DNA of 64,000 bases from Sycobia sp. Sy_11 (GCA_018907035.1 JACCIC010000052.1:620001-684000); one strand, 5' to 3'; shown: positions 1 to 10,859, counted from the stretch's first letter. Numbers and translations are program-made. The notes: generated by a model not told the origin, from the sequence alone.

Positions 1-655
1 CCACAGGATAAAACATCGTCAAAGCTTCAGAGGAGCTCACAATATTCAAATGAGCCTGCCAGAAATTTTTAATAACTGACAATGGTATAGAGTTTGCGAG
101 CAATTTCGTCAAAGACGAACTTAAAATACTCGGCGTGATTCAGCAATTCATCGCTCCGTATCACGCGCAAGCAAACCCAGTGGTGAGAGTCAACAGAACC
201 ATCCGATCAATTATCTAGATCTTCATCGGAGATGAAGATCACCGAGACTGGGACCTCCACCTTTAAGAATTTCCCTTTGCAACAAACATATCCTTACATG
301 CGAGTACGCAGGTATTATCTGCCTTCCTTAACTTTTGACGTAATCCAAGAGAAGAACCAATGTACCGCAATACATACGAAAAAAATGTGAATATAAGGTT
401 CCTAACAAAAGAAGTCTGGTTGAACCGTATGAAACGGTTACTAGCCATTTACTCCCTATTTAAGAAAAATGTGACTAAAGCCAGCAATAAGCAGGCTCAC
501 CACTATAATAAAAACAGAAGACAGGAAATTTTCAGCATCGACGACTTGGTATGTCGACGTAATCACGTATTATCGTGCGGTACCGATAACTTTTCGGCTA
601 AATTGGCGCCGAAATACATAGTCCCGTACCGCGTTATAAAGAAAATTTCTTCTGT
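1..655 (+). pseudogene. Ty3/gypsy integrase remnant (pol 3' end)
   Basis: Decayed 3' end of a gypsy-type pol, entering from the left edge. Translation across three frames gives an integrase core (DNG-E-F motif near base 80, a PYHAQANP block near 155, a DWDLHL-EFPFATN block near 250-290) and then the C-terminal region (open from 360 to 689). That part keeps the typical KLAPKYIVPYRVIKK end, where gypsy integrases bind DNA near the terminus. Stops at about 215 and 262 and a frame change before 360 make it non-functional. The upstream protease, RT and RNase H lie outside the window. The coding resemblance ends at about 650, where a PLE-related repeat arm begins. The family call rests on motif order; the exact lineage is unknown. 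Confidence 0.8.
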
Positions 656-659
656 TATT

Positions 660-1013
660 TTCATTACTTGTTTTTATTATCCTTTCTGATTCCTATATAA
701 ATTCCTGTCATTGATATTGAAGATATTTTCTTTTTAATTAATTATTATAATTTAAGGACCATAAGATTCTTTATCATGTTTCTGAAAATGGTTGTTTTCT
801 ACAAAATAAAATTATTTTAAAAAACAAATTTATAAATTAAAAATTGTAATTATGTTGACGGTTTTGACTTAAATTAATAAATATTTTTATCGGTCTTAGT
901 ATTTATACTATAATATATTATACTAAAATAATGTCATTCAGGCTGTCCTTTTTTTTATCACTCATGAAGAATCTGAAATATAACTTATTAATAAAAATAA
1001 AAATAATAAACTA
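660..1013 (-). repeat. PLE 3' tail, left arm of a ~355-bp inverted repeat
   Basis: Read on the minus strand this contains the PLE tail signature (a GGACAGCCTGAA block, then GACCGATAAAAATATTTATT) followed by about 220 bases of shared flank. It is a close inverted copy of 3,787-4,139; by eye about 95% of bases agree. The right side stops abruptly at 1,013, where a 60-bp-repeat array starts. It has no coding capacity. Confidence 0.75.
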
Positions 1014-1240
1014 TGTCCCGACATATCTGAACGTCGTTTTCTACTAACTAAATACGATAGTCCCAGTAGAAGACGTCCCGAGAAAGCTGGCATCGCTTCC
1101 TAACGACTAAACAGAATACTCCCCGTAGAAGTCGTTCCAAAACACCTGGAAATCGTATTCTACCACCCTAACACGAATTTCTCCATAGAAATAATAGAAA
1201 TAGTTCCCTCATACTTGGATATAATATACTAATATTATAG
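1014..1240. repeat. 60-bp minisatellite array fragment
   Basis: About three to four units of the 60-bp repeat found in the Helitron-like copies (core GTAGAAGTCGTCCCGA, then CTGGACATCGTATTCTACC). The units read in the orientation found in minus-strand elements. It has no Helitron terminus of its own, so it is probably a broken copy lying against the 5' end of the next one. Confidence 0.75.
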
Positions 1241-1594
1241 AACAAATTATACTAATACTAATGTATGAAGACAAATTGTGTTTTTATTTGTATATGTTAA
1301 ACAAAAAAACCACTGAAGCGATTTATCTGAAATTCGAAATATATATTCTTTATTACCTTCGAAGTGACATAGACTATATTTTTTCTTCAAATTGAACAAA
1401 AAAATGATGTCAATATAGGAAGACTTATTGTACCAACAATTTTGAAACTATGTATACATATGGTTGCTTTTATATGCAATATCTAAGCTTGCGCTTCAAA
1501 AAAATCCTATTTCATAAATCATTTTTTGCTTCAATTTTAATATGTACCGCTAATTAGATATTCGTGTATTTAATTTAAAATACGAAAACATATG

Positions 1595-1596
<2 letters not shown>

Positions 1597-1642
<46 letters not shown>
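1597..1642. repeat. (TA)n microsatellite
   Basis: About 23 uninterrupted TA units, followed by ATATGTTTTCGTAT repeats. Comparable tracts occupy the same relative position in other Helitron-like copies. Confidence 0.95.
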
Positions 1643-1644
<2 letters not shown>

Positions 1645-1734
1645 CATATGTTTTCGTATTCGTTTTCGTATATGTTTTCGTATATGTTCTTGTCGAAAGA
1701 CTCTTTCTCAGTCTTTCGACGAGATCACCATCTT

Positions 1735-2165
1735 CCATGTTTCTAAGTCTGCTTCGAGAGCTGATGCTATGTTAGTTTTACGTCGTTCCCGACGTGTCTC
1801 TTCTATTTCTTCTGATGTTATCGTAGTTTGATGTGGTTGCCGATTAATGCCATCGTTCTCTTCGGCGGTGACGGTAGTTTCACGTCGTTCCGGACGATAT
1901 TTGTATATTATGTTACCTATGACTTTCTAGCCTAGAAATCTTTCGGGCCTGTGTTTGATATCTTGCAGTCTTCTGCTGTACCACTAGTCATGCTCTGTTG
2001 TGACAAGTGTCGCTATCGAAATATTGTCGTCGATCGGTGTACGTGATAAGGCATCTGGCACTTTGTGCAATGCACCTTTTCGGTGTACTATCGTCATATT
2101 GTATGCCTGTGCTGCATCCAGAAACCGTACAATATATTTCTAAGGCAGGCCGAAATCGTACCGCG
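1735..2165 (-). pseudogene. Ty3/gypsy RNase H end and linker remnant
   Basis: Read on the minus strand from about 2,165, it contains the end of gypsy RNase H: an aromatic stretch, then IVHRKGALHKVPDALSRTP near 2,090-2,025. The VPDALSR form is the hallmark junction between RNase H and the integrase linker. A linker with a stop follows (WYSRRLQDI block, then charged residues) to about 1,740. Its strand is opposite to the integrase remnant at 1-655, so the two are either separate insertions or an inversion product. It lies inside the Helitron-like copy H1. Confidence 0.7.
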
Positions 2166-2950
2166 CGTCATTCCGTATACTTCTCGATGACTTTTAAAAC
2201 AGGGGGGAGTAAGGAAATCGGGAAAGAGGAGAAAATAGTATAACGTTAATAAAGAGAGGGAACGAAGAAAATGAAAGAGGTGAAGTGTGGTAACGCTGTT
2301 TGCACGTCGCAAAGAAAATGTACATTGGAAATGCGTCTCCAGAAATCCCAGTGTAATCCCTGGAAAATTTTGGAGAAGTGTAAAAGTATACAAAGGTATT
2401 CGCCAATGTATATGGGTAACTAACTGCGTAGCACACGCGTCCCTGCTCAATAAGAGTCCAACCAGATGCGGCCCGAACCATATAGCTAGGCCGCAGGCCC
2501 ATCCTTAACGCGCACTAGCCGTGCCGAAATAACAACTCGAATTGAAATGCCCCTCTCTACCTCTCGCACCACTGCTATCTTCCCATAGGAAAGTCGGAAG
2601 TAAGCGGAATGCGCGCTAATGCGTCATATACGACCTCTTTGTATACAGAGTATGAAATTCGAGAGGCCGCCGAATAACACCAACGGTTTTAAAGAATGCA
2701 AGCTAACAGAGAGTTTCAAAATATATGATGAAAACTCGGAGCCGAATAAAATTTTATTTTGAAGAAAATCCCAGAATAAAATATGAAAACTTCGACCTAT
2801 GCGTAGTTTAATTCATACTATTATTTACTACTATTACTACTATTATTACTATATTTATTATTATTACGATTGTTATTATTATTACTAATTATTATTATTA
2901 TTTTACTATTATAATGAAAAATAGGTGTTTATGATGTATGATTATAATTA
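2166..2950. other. Unassigned DNA, part GC-richer, part trinucleotide-rich
   Basis: 2,166-2,700 is more GC-rich than the surroundings and could be gypsy LTR or gag-side sequence belonging to the remnant at 1,735-2,165, but I find no terminal repeat to prove it. Several overlapping ORFs on both strands show no recognisable domain. 2,820-2,950 is a low-complexity ATT/ATA stretch. Confidence 0.4.
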
Positions 2951-3202
2951 TTAATATATATATATATATATATCGTATGTTTTTATATTACGTTTTTATA
3001 TTACGTATGTTTTTATATTACGCACACTCCCAGTAAGAGTCGTCCTGGAATACCTGGACATCGTATTCTACATCCCTAACACAATACACTATAGTGTCGT
3101 CCCGAGACATATCCTATCGTCTGAACATTATTTTAATTAGACATTATTTTCTACCGCTCGAACTCGAAAGTACAATTGCCTCCATCGAAGCCGTATTTAA
3201 TA

Positions 3203-3205
<3 letters not shown>

Positions 3206-3244
<39 letters not shown>
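3206..3244. repeat. (TA)n microsatellite
   Basis: About 19 TA units inside the 3' half of the Helitron-like copy H1. Confidence 0.95.
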
Positions 3245-3247
<3 letters not shown>

Positions 3248-3445
3248 TAAAGTGGTCGGAAAAATATGAACTTTTTAAGTGGATGCTACTTTGAAGCAGC
3301 ATTTTATGCAGAAGCGACGATAGAAAATTATGGTCAATTATTTATAGTAATCTAGATTTTTATATATAGAGTACTTTTTATTGAGATATTATTGAATTAT
3401 TTATGAAATGGATTAAATTATTATCTCGGGCGAAGCGGAGATAAA

Positions 3446-3660
3446 AATATTTATTAATTTTTGTTATTTTTAATTAATAAATATTTTTATCAGTCTTTTA
3501 ATTTAAATTTGAGGTGGTGCGCACAGTTAGGTTGTCTTTTCTTAACGTAGAATATAATTATTATTTTTATTATTTGAAATTTTTTACCTAATTTATTATG
3601 AATTTTTTAAAAATTATACGAATAAATTAAGAAGAGGGAAACAATATATATAGTAGCATG
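3446..3660. repeat. Scrambled PLE tail fragments in both orientations
   Basis: GATAAAAATATTTATTAATT (plus orientation) is followed within a few bases by its inverse, AATTAATAAATATTTTTATC, and then by a plus-strand piece of the PLE 3' UTR (GGTGGTGCGCACAGTTAGGTTGTC). A tail-to-tail join like this is also present at the left end of the PLE copy at 22,392. Confidence 0.6.
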
Positions 3661-4140
3661 CTGGAATTTTCATTTTATTTTAGTCCTTGAAGACGAACCG
3701 TAGCTGTGCAAAACGTCGGGCACCAAAGGAGAATTGAAATTTAAGGTGGTGGGGACAGTCAGGTTGTCCTTTGCTAATATAGAATATCGTTTATTATTTT
3801 TATTTTTATTAATAAGTTATATTTCAGATTCTTCGTAAGATCATAAACAAGGACAGCCTGAATGCCATTATTTTAGTATAATATATTATAGTATAAATAC
3901 TAAGACCGATAAAAATATTTATTAATTTAATTCAAAATCGTCAACATAATTACAATTTTTAATTTATAAATTTATTTTTTAAAATAATTTTATTTCTTAG
4001 AAAACAACCATTTTCAGAAACTTGATAAAGAATCTTATGGTCCTTAAATTATAGTAATTAATTAAAAAGAAAATATTTTAAATATCAATGACAGGAATTT
4101 CTATAGGAATCGGAAAGGATAATAAAAACAAGTAATAAAA
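3660..4140 (+). repeat. PLE 3' UTR and right arm of the inverted repeat
   Basis: It begins with the conserved stem-loop block (CCTTGAAGACGAACCGTAGC, then AAAACGTCGGGC), followed by GGTGGGGACAGTCAGGTTGTCC and the GGACAGCCTGAA and GACCGATAAAAATATTTATT tail signatures. The part from 3,787 to 4,139 is the inverted partner of 660-1,013, including about 220 bases beyond the usual PLE end. No ORF remains. Confidence 0.75.
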
Positions 4141-4199
4141 AGAATAAATGGTATGTTTGACTTCTATACCCCAAAATTCTAGATATACTAATTTTCCTA

Positions 4200-4340
4200 C
4201 TCGAATTCTATTTCAGTTCCTGATTATGAACCGAATCGGTGCCAAACGTTGGACGCTGCAAGATATATTAACTTGGTCATGTTGGTATGGAAAATGAGGT
4301 TGTCCTTTATAACAATATTGCATTGATTATTTTTATATTA
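4200..4340 (+). repeat. PLE 3' UTR fragment
   Basis: A second PLE stem-loop block in the same orientation as the copy just upstream: TTCCTGATTATGAACCGAAT, then CCAAACGTTGGACG and a GAGGTTGTCC block. It suggests tandem partial PLE copies, which Penelope elements are known to form. Confidence 0.6.
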
Positions 4341-4639
4341 TTTTTCAGTAGTATTTTTGTTATTTTATATATACTATATAATTATAAATATACTAGCATC
4401 CCCCGTCTCTACTTCGCCCGAAATAATAATTTAACCGATTTCATAAACAATTTAATAATATGTAAGCAAAAAGTACTCTTATATATACAAATCTATATTT
4501 CTATAAATTGACCGTAATTTATCTATCGTCGCTTCTGTATAAAAAGCTGCTTCAATGTAGCGTCCACTTCAAAAAGTTAATATTTTGCCGACCATTTTAT
4601 ACTATATATATATATATATATATATCTATGCATATTAAA

Positions 4640-5490
4640 TACGGCTTCAATGGAAAAAATTGTACTTTCGATTTCGAGCGGTAGAAAAAGATGTGCAAGT
4701 GTCTCGAGACGACATTTACAGAGAGCATCATTTTCAGACTATAGGAAATATCTCGGGACGACTGCTATAGAGAGTTTTGTGTTGGGGAGGTAGAATACAA
4801 TGTCTAGTTATCCCGGGACGACTCTTACTGGGAGTGTGCGTTTTTGAATGATAGAATACTAATCTCTTCATAGAAGTCGTAATGAGATACCTGGACATCG
4901 TTTCCCACTAACTATACATAACACTCTCCGTAGAAGCCATTCCAAAATATCTGGAAATCATATTCTATCATCCGAACACGAAACTCCCCGTAGAACTCGT
5001 CCCGTCATACCTCGACATCATCTTCTACCGTCCGAACACTAAATTCCCCGTAGAAGTCGTTCCAAAACACCTGGCAATCGCATTCTATCATCCGAACACG
5101 AAACTCCCCGTAGAAGTTGTCCCGACATACCTAAACATCATTTCCAACCAACTAAACACGATAGTCCCAGTAGAAGTCATCCCGAGAAAGCTAGCATGGC
5201 ATCCTAATGACTAAACATGATACTCCCCATAGAAGTCGTTCGGAAAGAGTACCGTCTCAACATGAATCTTCTCATAAAATTGGATTTCCTCATATCAGGA
5301 CGTCGTTTTCTATCAACTAAATATAATATTCCCCGTAGAAATCGCCCAGAGACACATAGACATCGCATTCTACCATCCGAACACACAACTGCCTATAGAA
5401 ATCGTCTTCAGACAACGGAATATCGTAATCAATCGCCCGTACACACCAATACAATATTTTTCAGTAGAAACCGTATTTAAAATTTGGATA
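4640..5490. repeat. 60-bp minisatellite array of H2
   Basis: About 14 units with a period of exactly 60 bases where measured (for example from one GTAGAAGTCG to the next near 5,050 and 5,110). The first units (4,680-4,860) read ACGACT-TCTA-GGGAGT on the plus strand. From about 4,870 the units read in the reverse orientation. Units differ by 10-25%. Confidence 0.85.
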
Positions 5491-5543
5491 TATAATATGT
5501 ACAATATAATATACATACAATATATATTACATATTTCGTATAT

Positions 5544-5673
5544 TTTTTTTTTTTTTATGTTATTTAACGTCGCTCTATTTATGCTTCCAAATATCGGTGC
5601 TAATCAGCGACGGAGGTCTACGATGTGTTTGTAAACAAAGCACATGTAAATAATTACAGCGGTGCCTGTGTCA
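5544..5673 (-). mobile_element. 5'-truncated tRNA-derived SINE
   Basis: The 3' portion of the SINE family found whole at 27,876: minus-strand order is ACACAGGCACCGCTGTAATTATTTACATG, then CAAACACATCGTAGACC, CGTCGCTGATTAGCACCGAT and a T/A-rich end. It is flanked by a perfect 13-bp direct repeat, ATATTTCGTATAT, at 5,531-5,543 and 5,674-5,686, which is a target-site duplication. The tRNA-like head is missing, as expected for incomplete reverse transcription. Confidence 0.85.
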
Positions 5674-6031
5674 ATATTTCGTATATGTTCGTTTTCTCAA
5701 TTAAACACCGTGAATATTTTCGTGGTGATGCCAACTGAAATTCAAGAAAAGTGGTATGGCGAATAACATATTTTTTGAGCAGACGATGGATATTTCCTTT
5801 TTATGCAAAAGGGATGATATATTATATATATAGTTTCGAGGTTGTTGGTAAAAGAATCCCATTTTGCAATCATTTCTTTTGTTCAAACTAAAAAAAACAG
5901 TCTCTTGGCAGAATTCTGAAGTTAATATAATGTATAAAAATAAAAATATAATTGTCGTCACAAATTATATTCAGTATGGTTTGGCATACGGAACCATTTA
6001 ATAAGAGAAGAAGAAAAAAAGACAGAAAGAC

Positions 6032-6035
<4 letters not shown>

Positions 6036-6068
<33 letters not shown>
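6036..6068. repeat. (GA)n microsatellite inside H2
   Basis: A GA tract preceded by GACAGAAAGACAGAGAGACAG. GA or CT tracts of other lengths sit at the equivalent place in three other Helitron-like copies. Confidence 0.95.
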
Positions 6069-6070
<2 letters not shown>

Positions 6071-6536
6071 AAGTTTCTCACGTAAGAGAAAATAAAATTT
6101 ACAAAAATCAAAAGATATCCATAAGGTGTAAGTGTAGTGTCAAATTAACCTGAAGAACAAAAAAGGTAATACCGACTAACGCCACACCTTCTTTAGGATA
6201 CGAATCCCAAAGTTGGATATGAACATTCGTTTGAACTGGCCTGGTATTAATACTTTAAGCGGACTACTTTGAGTTGATATTCGTGATTCAAGACGCCACC
6301 TAGTGGCCGCCGATGAAACTGACCACTAAATCAGTTAACTTAATTTATTATTAAAAGTAAAATGATTTTCAAGAAAAAACATAGCCTATGTCCTTTCCAA
6401 GATAATATAGAATCTATATGTCAAATTTCAGAACAATCGGTTCAGTAGTTTTTTCTGTTATCGCCTATAAACAAAAACACGCTTTGTCTTTATAAATTAG
6501 TATGAGTCTGATATGATATGATATGATATGATATGA

Positions 6537-7030
6537 CTAGTATCCTGTGTCTCGATTTATTAAACAATTCAATAAAATCTATCTAAAAAATAATTATGTA
6601 TAAATAGATTTCGATAATTTATCTATTATCGCTTCCTTATGCAAAGGTGTTATCTTAGCGTCCACATCAAAAAGGTTATGTGTCACAGACCATTTTAGTG
6701 TTGCTTCAATTTTAGTTGGAACCAGTAACTAAATATTAGCGGTATTTAATTTCAAATATGAAAATATTCAAATCATATATACGAAACTTACATACGGCAT
6801 TTACGGGGAAATATTGTATCTTCGTGTTTGGGTGATAGACTACATGTCGGAAGGACTTCTATAGAGAATTTCGTGTTCGGAAAGTAGAATATCGTATGCA
6901 GGTGTCTCGAAACCACTGCTATGGGAAGTTTGGTGTTCAGATGATAGAATATGAAATTCCCATAGAAGTCATTTTAAGGCATCTGGATATCATATTCTAG
7001 CCCCCGAATACGACACTATAATATTTCCCG
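6537..7030 (-). mobile_element. Helitron-like element copy H3, partial
   Basis: Minus-strand 3' terminus CTAG at 6,537-6,540, directly abutting the pentamer block that starts copy H2. It continues with a degenerate terminal region and the subterminal block (TTATCTATTATCGCTTCC, then GCGTCCACATCAAAAAGG), and then 60-bp units at 6,790-7,010 that change orientation near 6,950. It is cut off at about 7,030, where unrelated sequence begins. Confidence 0.6.
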
Positions 7031-7780
7031 TTGACATGGAAACGCTACGTCCCTGTTGTGAGCTACTTCGTGCTCCTGTTCAATCCACCTCGTCACCTGA
7101 CCGCTCAACCCACCGTCAGACTCGCTCGTGCAAGTCTCTTTTAATTTTCTGGTTTATTTGCACTGCAGATTGGCCTACGCTCAACCCGCGTAAGCCCTTG
7201 ATATGTCAATCCACTATCAAGTTACCTATAGTTCAAATATTTATTTAAACTTAATTCTACCTCTCGCTCAACCTGCCAGAGTTTTGAATTGAATTACTAT
7301 TCACATTTCTTTGAAGATTAGATTTGTGTTGTGGAGCCAGATTTTTAAATTTATTTCTGCAATAACCCCTTTTTTATTTAACAATATTTATTTATAAGAA
7401 TATAATAACAACATTTCTATAAAAAATATAAATACAAAAATAAATAATTTATATAAAGAAAACGACATATAAATTTTACTGTCGCGTCGGCGCGCCTTGT
7501 CCTGTTACATTTAGTAATAGGGTGGCCGCTTACCACGATCCGCTGTAACAGAATATTTTATTTTTATTCTAAATTTGTATAATTTTCATCATAACATAAA
7601 TAATTTCTAAACATTTAGCCTCGCGTGACTTTAGAAAATTATATTTTAATTTTTATTAAATTTAAATTTGTTATATTAATTATTTTTCGTGTCAACGTTC
7701 AGATCTCGCGCTGAGTATGCGAGAACGTGCCGTTCGCTATCGCGCCGACGACAGATTCCCTTCGACTAACCGGTTTCGAG
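7031..7780. other. Unassigned DNA, possibly LTR-derived
   Basis: No coding similarity that I can recognise. It shares short landmarks in the same order with 14,220-14,800 (GCTCGTGCAA, then TCTCGCTCAA-CT, then TGTCGC, then CGATTTCGAGG-like), so both may be diverged copies of one element. The GC-rich part at 7,480-7,780 seems to continue on the far side of the LINE insertion (from 8,502). Confidence 0.35.
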
Positions 7781-8493
7781 GCTTTTTTTTTGTGACGCGG
7801 GGAGGAGAAATCTTCTAAAGACACCTCTCTAAGAGAGGTAGTGTCGGATTCATGGAACCTTTGCTCGCATGCCTACCGACTAAAACCCCTCCCCGCAGGG
7901 ATTCCTACCCGGAGGTATCATCCTTTACCTGTTGGGATAAAATATTATTAAACGGAACGGTGTAGGGGTGGGGGAGTAGGAGTGGGATGTGGATAGGGGA
8001 GGAATTGGTGAGTTTAGGGGCTCTGCCTTCTTGGGAGCAGAGGCTTACGTACGAAAACCAAGCACGGAGTGGCCGGTAGTGGCTGATGGGGTTACGGATG
8101 GCTGATCAGGTGGCAAGGCCTCCTGTAGCAATCCGTCGATTTAGGAGGGATACTACTCAGGGATTGGATTCCTGAGTTCGGGTGCTGTTTCATTGAATCT
8201 CTCAGATTTTTGGCGAATTTGTTCGCGTAGTCGTTGAGAGCAAGAAGGTTAGTTTCCTTAAGTACTTGAGTGTTCCTTAAGTACCAAGGGGTGTTCAGAG
8301 AAGAGCGTAGCAGCCTCATGTAAGTGCCTTGGAGTCGCTGAAGTCTTTCTAGGGGGATGGACCCCCAGATGGGGATGGCGTATGTGGAAATGCTCCTGAT
8401 GATGGCGGAGAAGGCTCTGGCCTTTGTTCTGGGTGACAAGGGTTTCAAGACTATCGGTACACTGCATTTTATATCCAGTGCGCCGCTATTTCA
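7781..8493 (-). mobile_element. 5'-truncated Jockey-like LINE
   Basis: Minus-strand non-LTR retrotransposon end. The open stretch from about 8,480 to 8,092 encodes the region after the RT palm: KPLSPRTKARAFSAIIRSI, then STYAIPIWGS, LQRLQGTYMRLLRSSLNTPW and a Y-R-T-VLKE-NL block, which is the typical Jockey-group C-terminal layout. The RT catalytic motif is missing through 5' truncation. A 3' UTR of roughly 300 bases follows, ending in a short A tract (T tract on plus, from 7,783). The direct repeat GTTTCGAG at 7,773-7,780 and 8,494-8,501 is a likely 8-bp target-site duplication. Confidence 0.8.
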
Positions 8494-8501
8494 GTTTCGA
8501 G

Positions 8502-8775
8502 AGAGAGAACGGTCCCCACTGTGCGACCGTTCCCCTTTCGCCGCGACGTATGCTACCCGCGGAGCTCGCGTCAGCCCATAGAGAGAGAACGTCTATTCCT
8601 GCGTCTTCGGACGCGCTCGGTTTTCTTCCTCTTTTTATTCTTTTGCTATTCCGCGCGACTCTTCTCGCGCGGTCGCTGACTTTAGAAAAATAGACTTATA
8701 TATTGTATTATAATATTAAGAATTATTAATAATAAAAATATTTATTAATAAATTGCGCGAGCTTATGGCTCATCG
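8502..8775. other. GC-rich unassigned DNA
   Basis: Continues the host sequence of the LINE insertion, GC-rich until about 8,685 and A+T-rich after. It ends near ATCGCAACA, and with the TGTAACAG at 7,546 it could be a solo LTR split by the LINE. I could not find a flanking duplication, so this is only a possibility. Confidence 0.25.
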
Positions 8776-10490
8776 CAACATCGTATATAAGATATATATA
8801 TTTTGTATATTTTTGCATTTTAAATTCACATCAGAAATATCTAGTTCAGTAGTGCACACTGAAATTAAAACAAAAAAATGATTTGCGAAATAGTATCTAT
8901 TTGAAGTGGACACTGAGATATCGCTTCTGATCGCATCTTTATACAGAAGATTTTTTAAATTAAAAGCACAAAGAAAAACAAGCCAAATAAAAAACATTTA
9001 ATAAATTAGAAATATTTAATATGCGAACGAAGAGAAGTAAGAGCAAGTTGAAATACTTTGAAAAATTTCAGCCCTAGTAAAACTAAAATTGGAAGATCAA
9101 AATATAGTGAAATGGGAAGTTTAAAGAAAATGAACGATAAATTTTTGAAAAGTGTCCTACTACGTAGTTACTGAAAATTTGTATGCTTATGTTATTTGAA
9201 GAGCTGATTGCTAAAATTGTAGTAGCTTCTAACAGAAGCTGAAATTTTACTGCAAAATCAATAAAACTCCAATTATTCTTTTTCAAATTTTTCTCATAAA
9301 ATATAAAAATGTCAAATAATATTTAAAAAAAAAGTTGTATATCTATTAGAATACATTTTGATATCTATATATTTTTTTTATGTAAATGATATCTCTGGAG
9401 AAAAATTAAAATAATCCGTCTCTATATCTCTGAGGTTATGGCAGTCATGTGGATTAATTGAGTTAGTATCTCCTCTCTCGATTTTACCTAATTCTGTACA
9501 CTTAGATTTTTTGGAATTTTGATTACTAATAGTGTAACAGATTTCGACGAAAATTGAATTTTCATAGAAAAATTTATAAAAACCTGATAAATATGATGGT
9601 TTAATTTAAATTAACTGGTAAAATAAAAAAATTCAACAAATATTTTTCATACCTATTGTGGTTAACGAAATATTTCAGGAGATAAAATTCTATATGTTTG
9701 GATTCAAGATCATCTGAACTATCGCAACGGTGAGCTATATCATTGTAAAAGCATGAGAAACTCTTTATAGGTGCATATGCAATTTTTACCAGAAAAACTA
9801 CTTGTAGAAAAAATATTTTATACAAAATATTTTAAAACATTTTTTTTTATTTTTCTAAATAATTTCAAAAAGTTACCATTCCTATGATTTTCAACATGAA
9901 AATTCAATTTTCGCCAAAAAGTACCATGCTATTGATAGTCAGTGCTTTAGAAAATATAAATCTAAGTTTCCGTCAAAATTAAACATTATAAATTAAAAGT
10001 AATGCCTAATAAGAATTATGTATCATTACAAAATAAAAATAATTATTAATTCAATTAATAAAAAATGATGGTTAACTAAAAGTAAATCTTTGAGGTTTTT
10101 AAATTACGTTCTAACTTTAGTCTGTAACGATTACTAAAAAAATGTTTAGCATTTTATATATTTTGGTATAACATGAAAATATATTTGTGAAATCATTATA
10201 AAATTGATTATTATAGTTTATTTCTTATAATTAAAAAGTATATAGTTAAGTTAGTAATAATTACAAAAGCTTAAAGATAGTTTATTAAATGTTTGTTATT
10301 TTGTAATTATTTTTATAAGCTTATTGAATCTAAATAACTTGTAAAATGTTTATAACATTATTATATGTACCAAAAGCTGATCTGAAGAGAAAAATCGAAG
10401 GAATTCGAAATTATGAAAAGAAGCAGTCAAATTGTTTTTTATTAACAAAATTAATTTGGATTTTAATATTTTAGATTTTAAATTTTAAAT
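8776..10490. other. A+T-rich DNA without recognised features
   Basis: I see no repeat signature, RNA gene or conserved coding here. Short ORFs on the minus strand (for example 8,770-8,997, 9,083-9,286 and 9,601-9,825) have the composition of translated A+T-rich DNA and no motif. Confidence 0.5.
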
Positions 10491-10492
10491 AG

Positions 10493-10616
10493 GGATGATT
10501 ATAAACAAGAACAGCCTTTCTGCTATTATAACTATTATTGAAAATTGTGCTTATGTATTATAGTTATTATTATAGTTCATTAACGTACACTTTCAGATCA
10601 ATAAAAATATTAATTA
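10493..10616 (+). repeat. PLE 3' tail fragment
   Basis: Order and wording match other PLE tails: GATTATAAACAAGAACAGCC, a short A+T spacer, then CAGATCAATAAAAATATTAATTAG. It is diverged and has no coding part. Confidence 0.5.
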
Positions 10617-10859
10617 GTTTGGATAGTTTTAATGTCTGAAGCAGATTATCAAAATTGACATTAATCTCTCTGGATTTTGGAATACATTTTTGTAAATGAG
10701 TTATTAAAGTTTATTTAAATATATTAAAGATCCAATTATGATGAATTTTATTTTTCAAATCTTATATTACAATTCATTAAATACAATTAAATTAATCAAC
10801 TTTACTTACGAGTAATTAATTTTATTTTGATAGATATTAAAAATCAATTAACAAGTGGG

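Larger units (their letters stand above)
1250..3445 (+). mobile_element. Helitron-like element copy H1, interrupted and 3'-truncated
   Basis: The 5' region at about 1,250-1,590 matches the other copies: a start like ACTAATGTATGAAGACAAA, then the ACCACTGAAGCGATTT-TCTGAAATT block typical of insect Helitron 5' ends. A (TA)n tract follows at 1,597. Gypsy-derived and unassigned DNA (about 1,665-2,950) separates this from the 3' part: two 60-bp units at 3,020-3,150, (TA)n at 3,206-3,244 and the 3' subterminal block to 3,445. The 3' hairpin ATCTCG-GGCGAAG-CGGAGAT is present, but the terminal G-run and CTAG are lost where a PLE tail begins. It has no RepHel ORF, so it is non-autonomous. Confidence 0.65.
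4393..6536 (-). mobile_element. Helitron-like element copy H2, complete ends
   Basis: Minus-strand element. Its 3' end is CTAG at 4,393-4,396, preceded by a GGGGGATG run and the hairpin-like GGGCGAAGTAGAGAC. Its 5' end is a (TCATA)n block at about 6,510-6,536 leading into CTAATTTATAAAGACAAAGC and the ACTACTGAACCGATTGTTCTG block characteristic of insect Helitron 5' ends. Inside, in element order, lie a conserved block with CGCCACCTAGTGGCC in the left third, a GA tract (6,036-6,068), a (TA)n-like zone and a 60-bp array (4,640-5,490) that flips orientation near 4,870. It has no protein-coding capacity (non-autonomous). It is interrupted by a 5'-truncated SINE at 5,544-5,673. Confidence 0.75.

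Noticed and set aside
2007..2508. Several overlapping ORFs on both strands between 2,007 and 2,508
   Set aside because: No domain, mutual overlap in different frames, and part of the region is a gypsy remnant read in another frame.
4640..5490. CRISPR array
   Set aside because: Units are contiguous 60-bp tandem repeats without unique spacers, in eukaryotic TE-rich DNA.
7546..8775. Solo LTR split by the Jockey-like LINE
   Set aside because: TG and CA borders are present, but no flanking duplication or second copy supports it.
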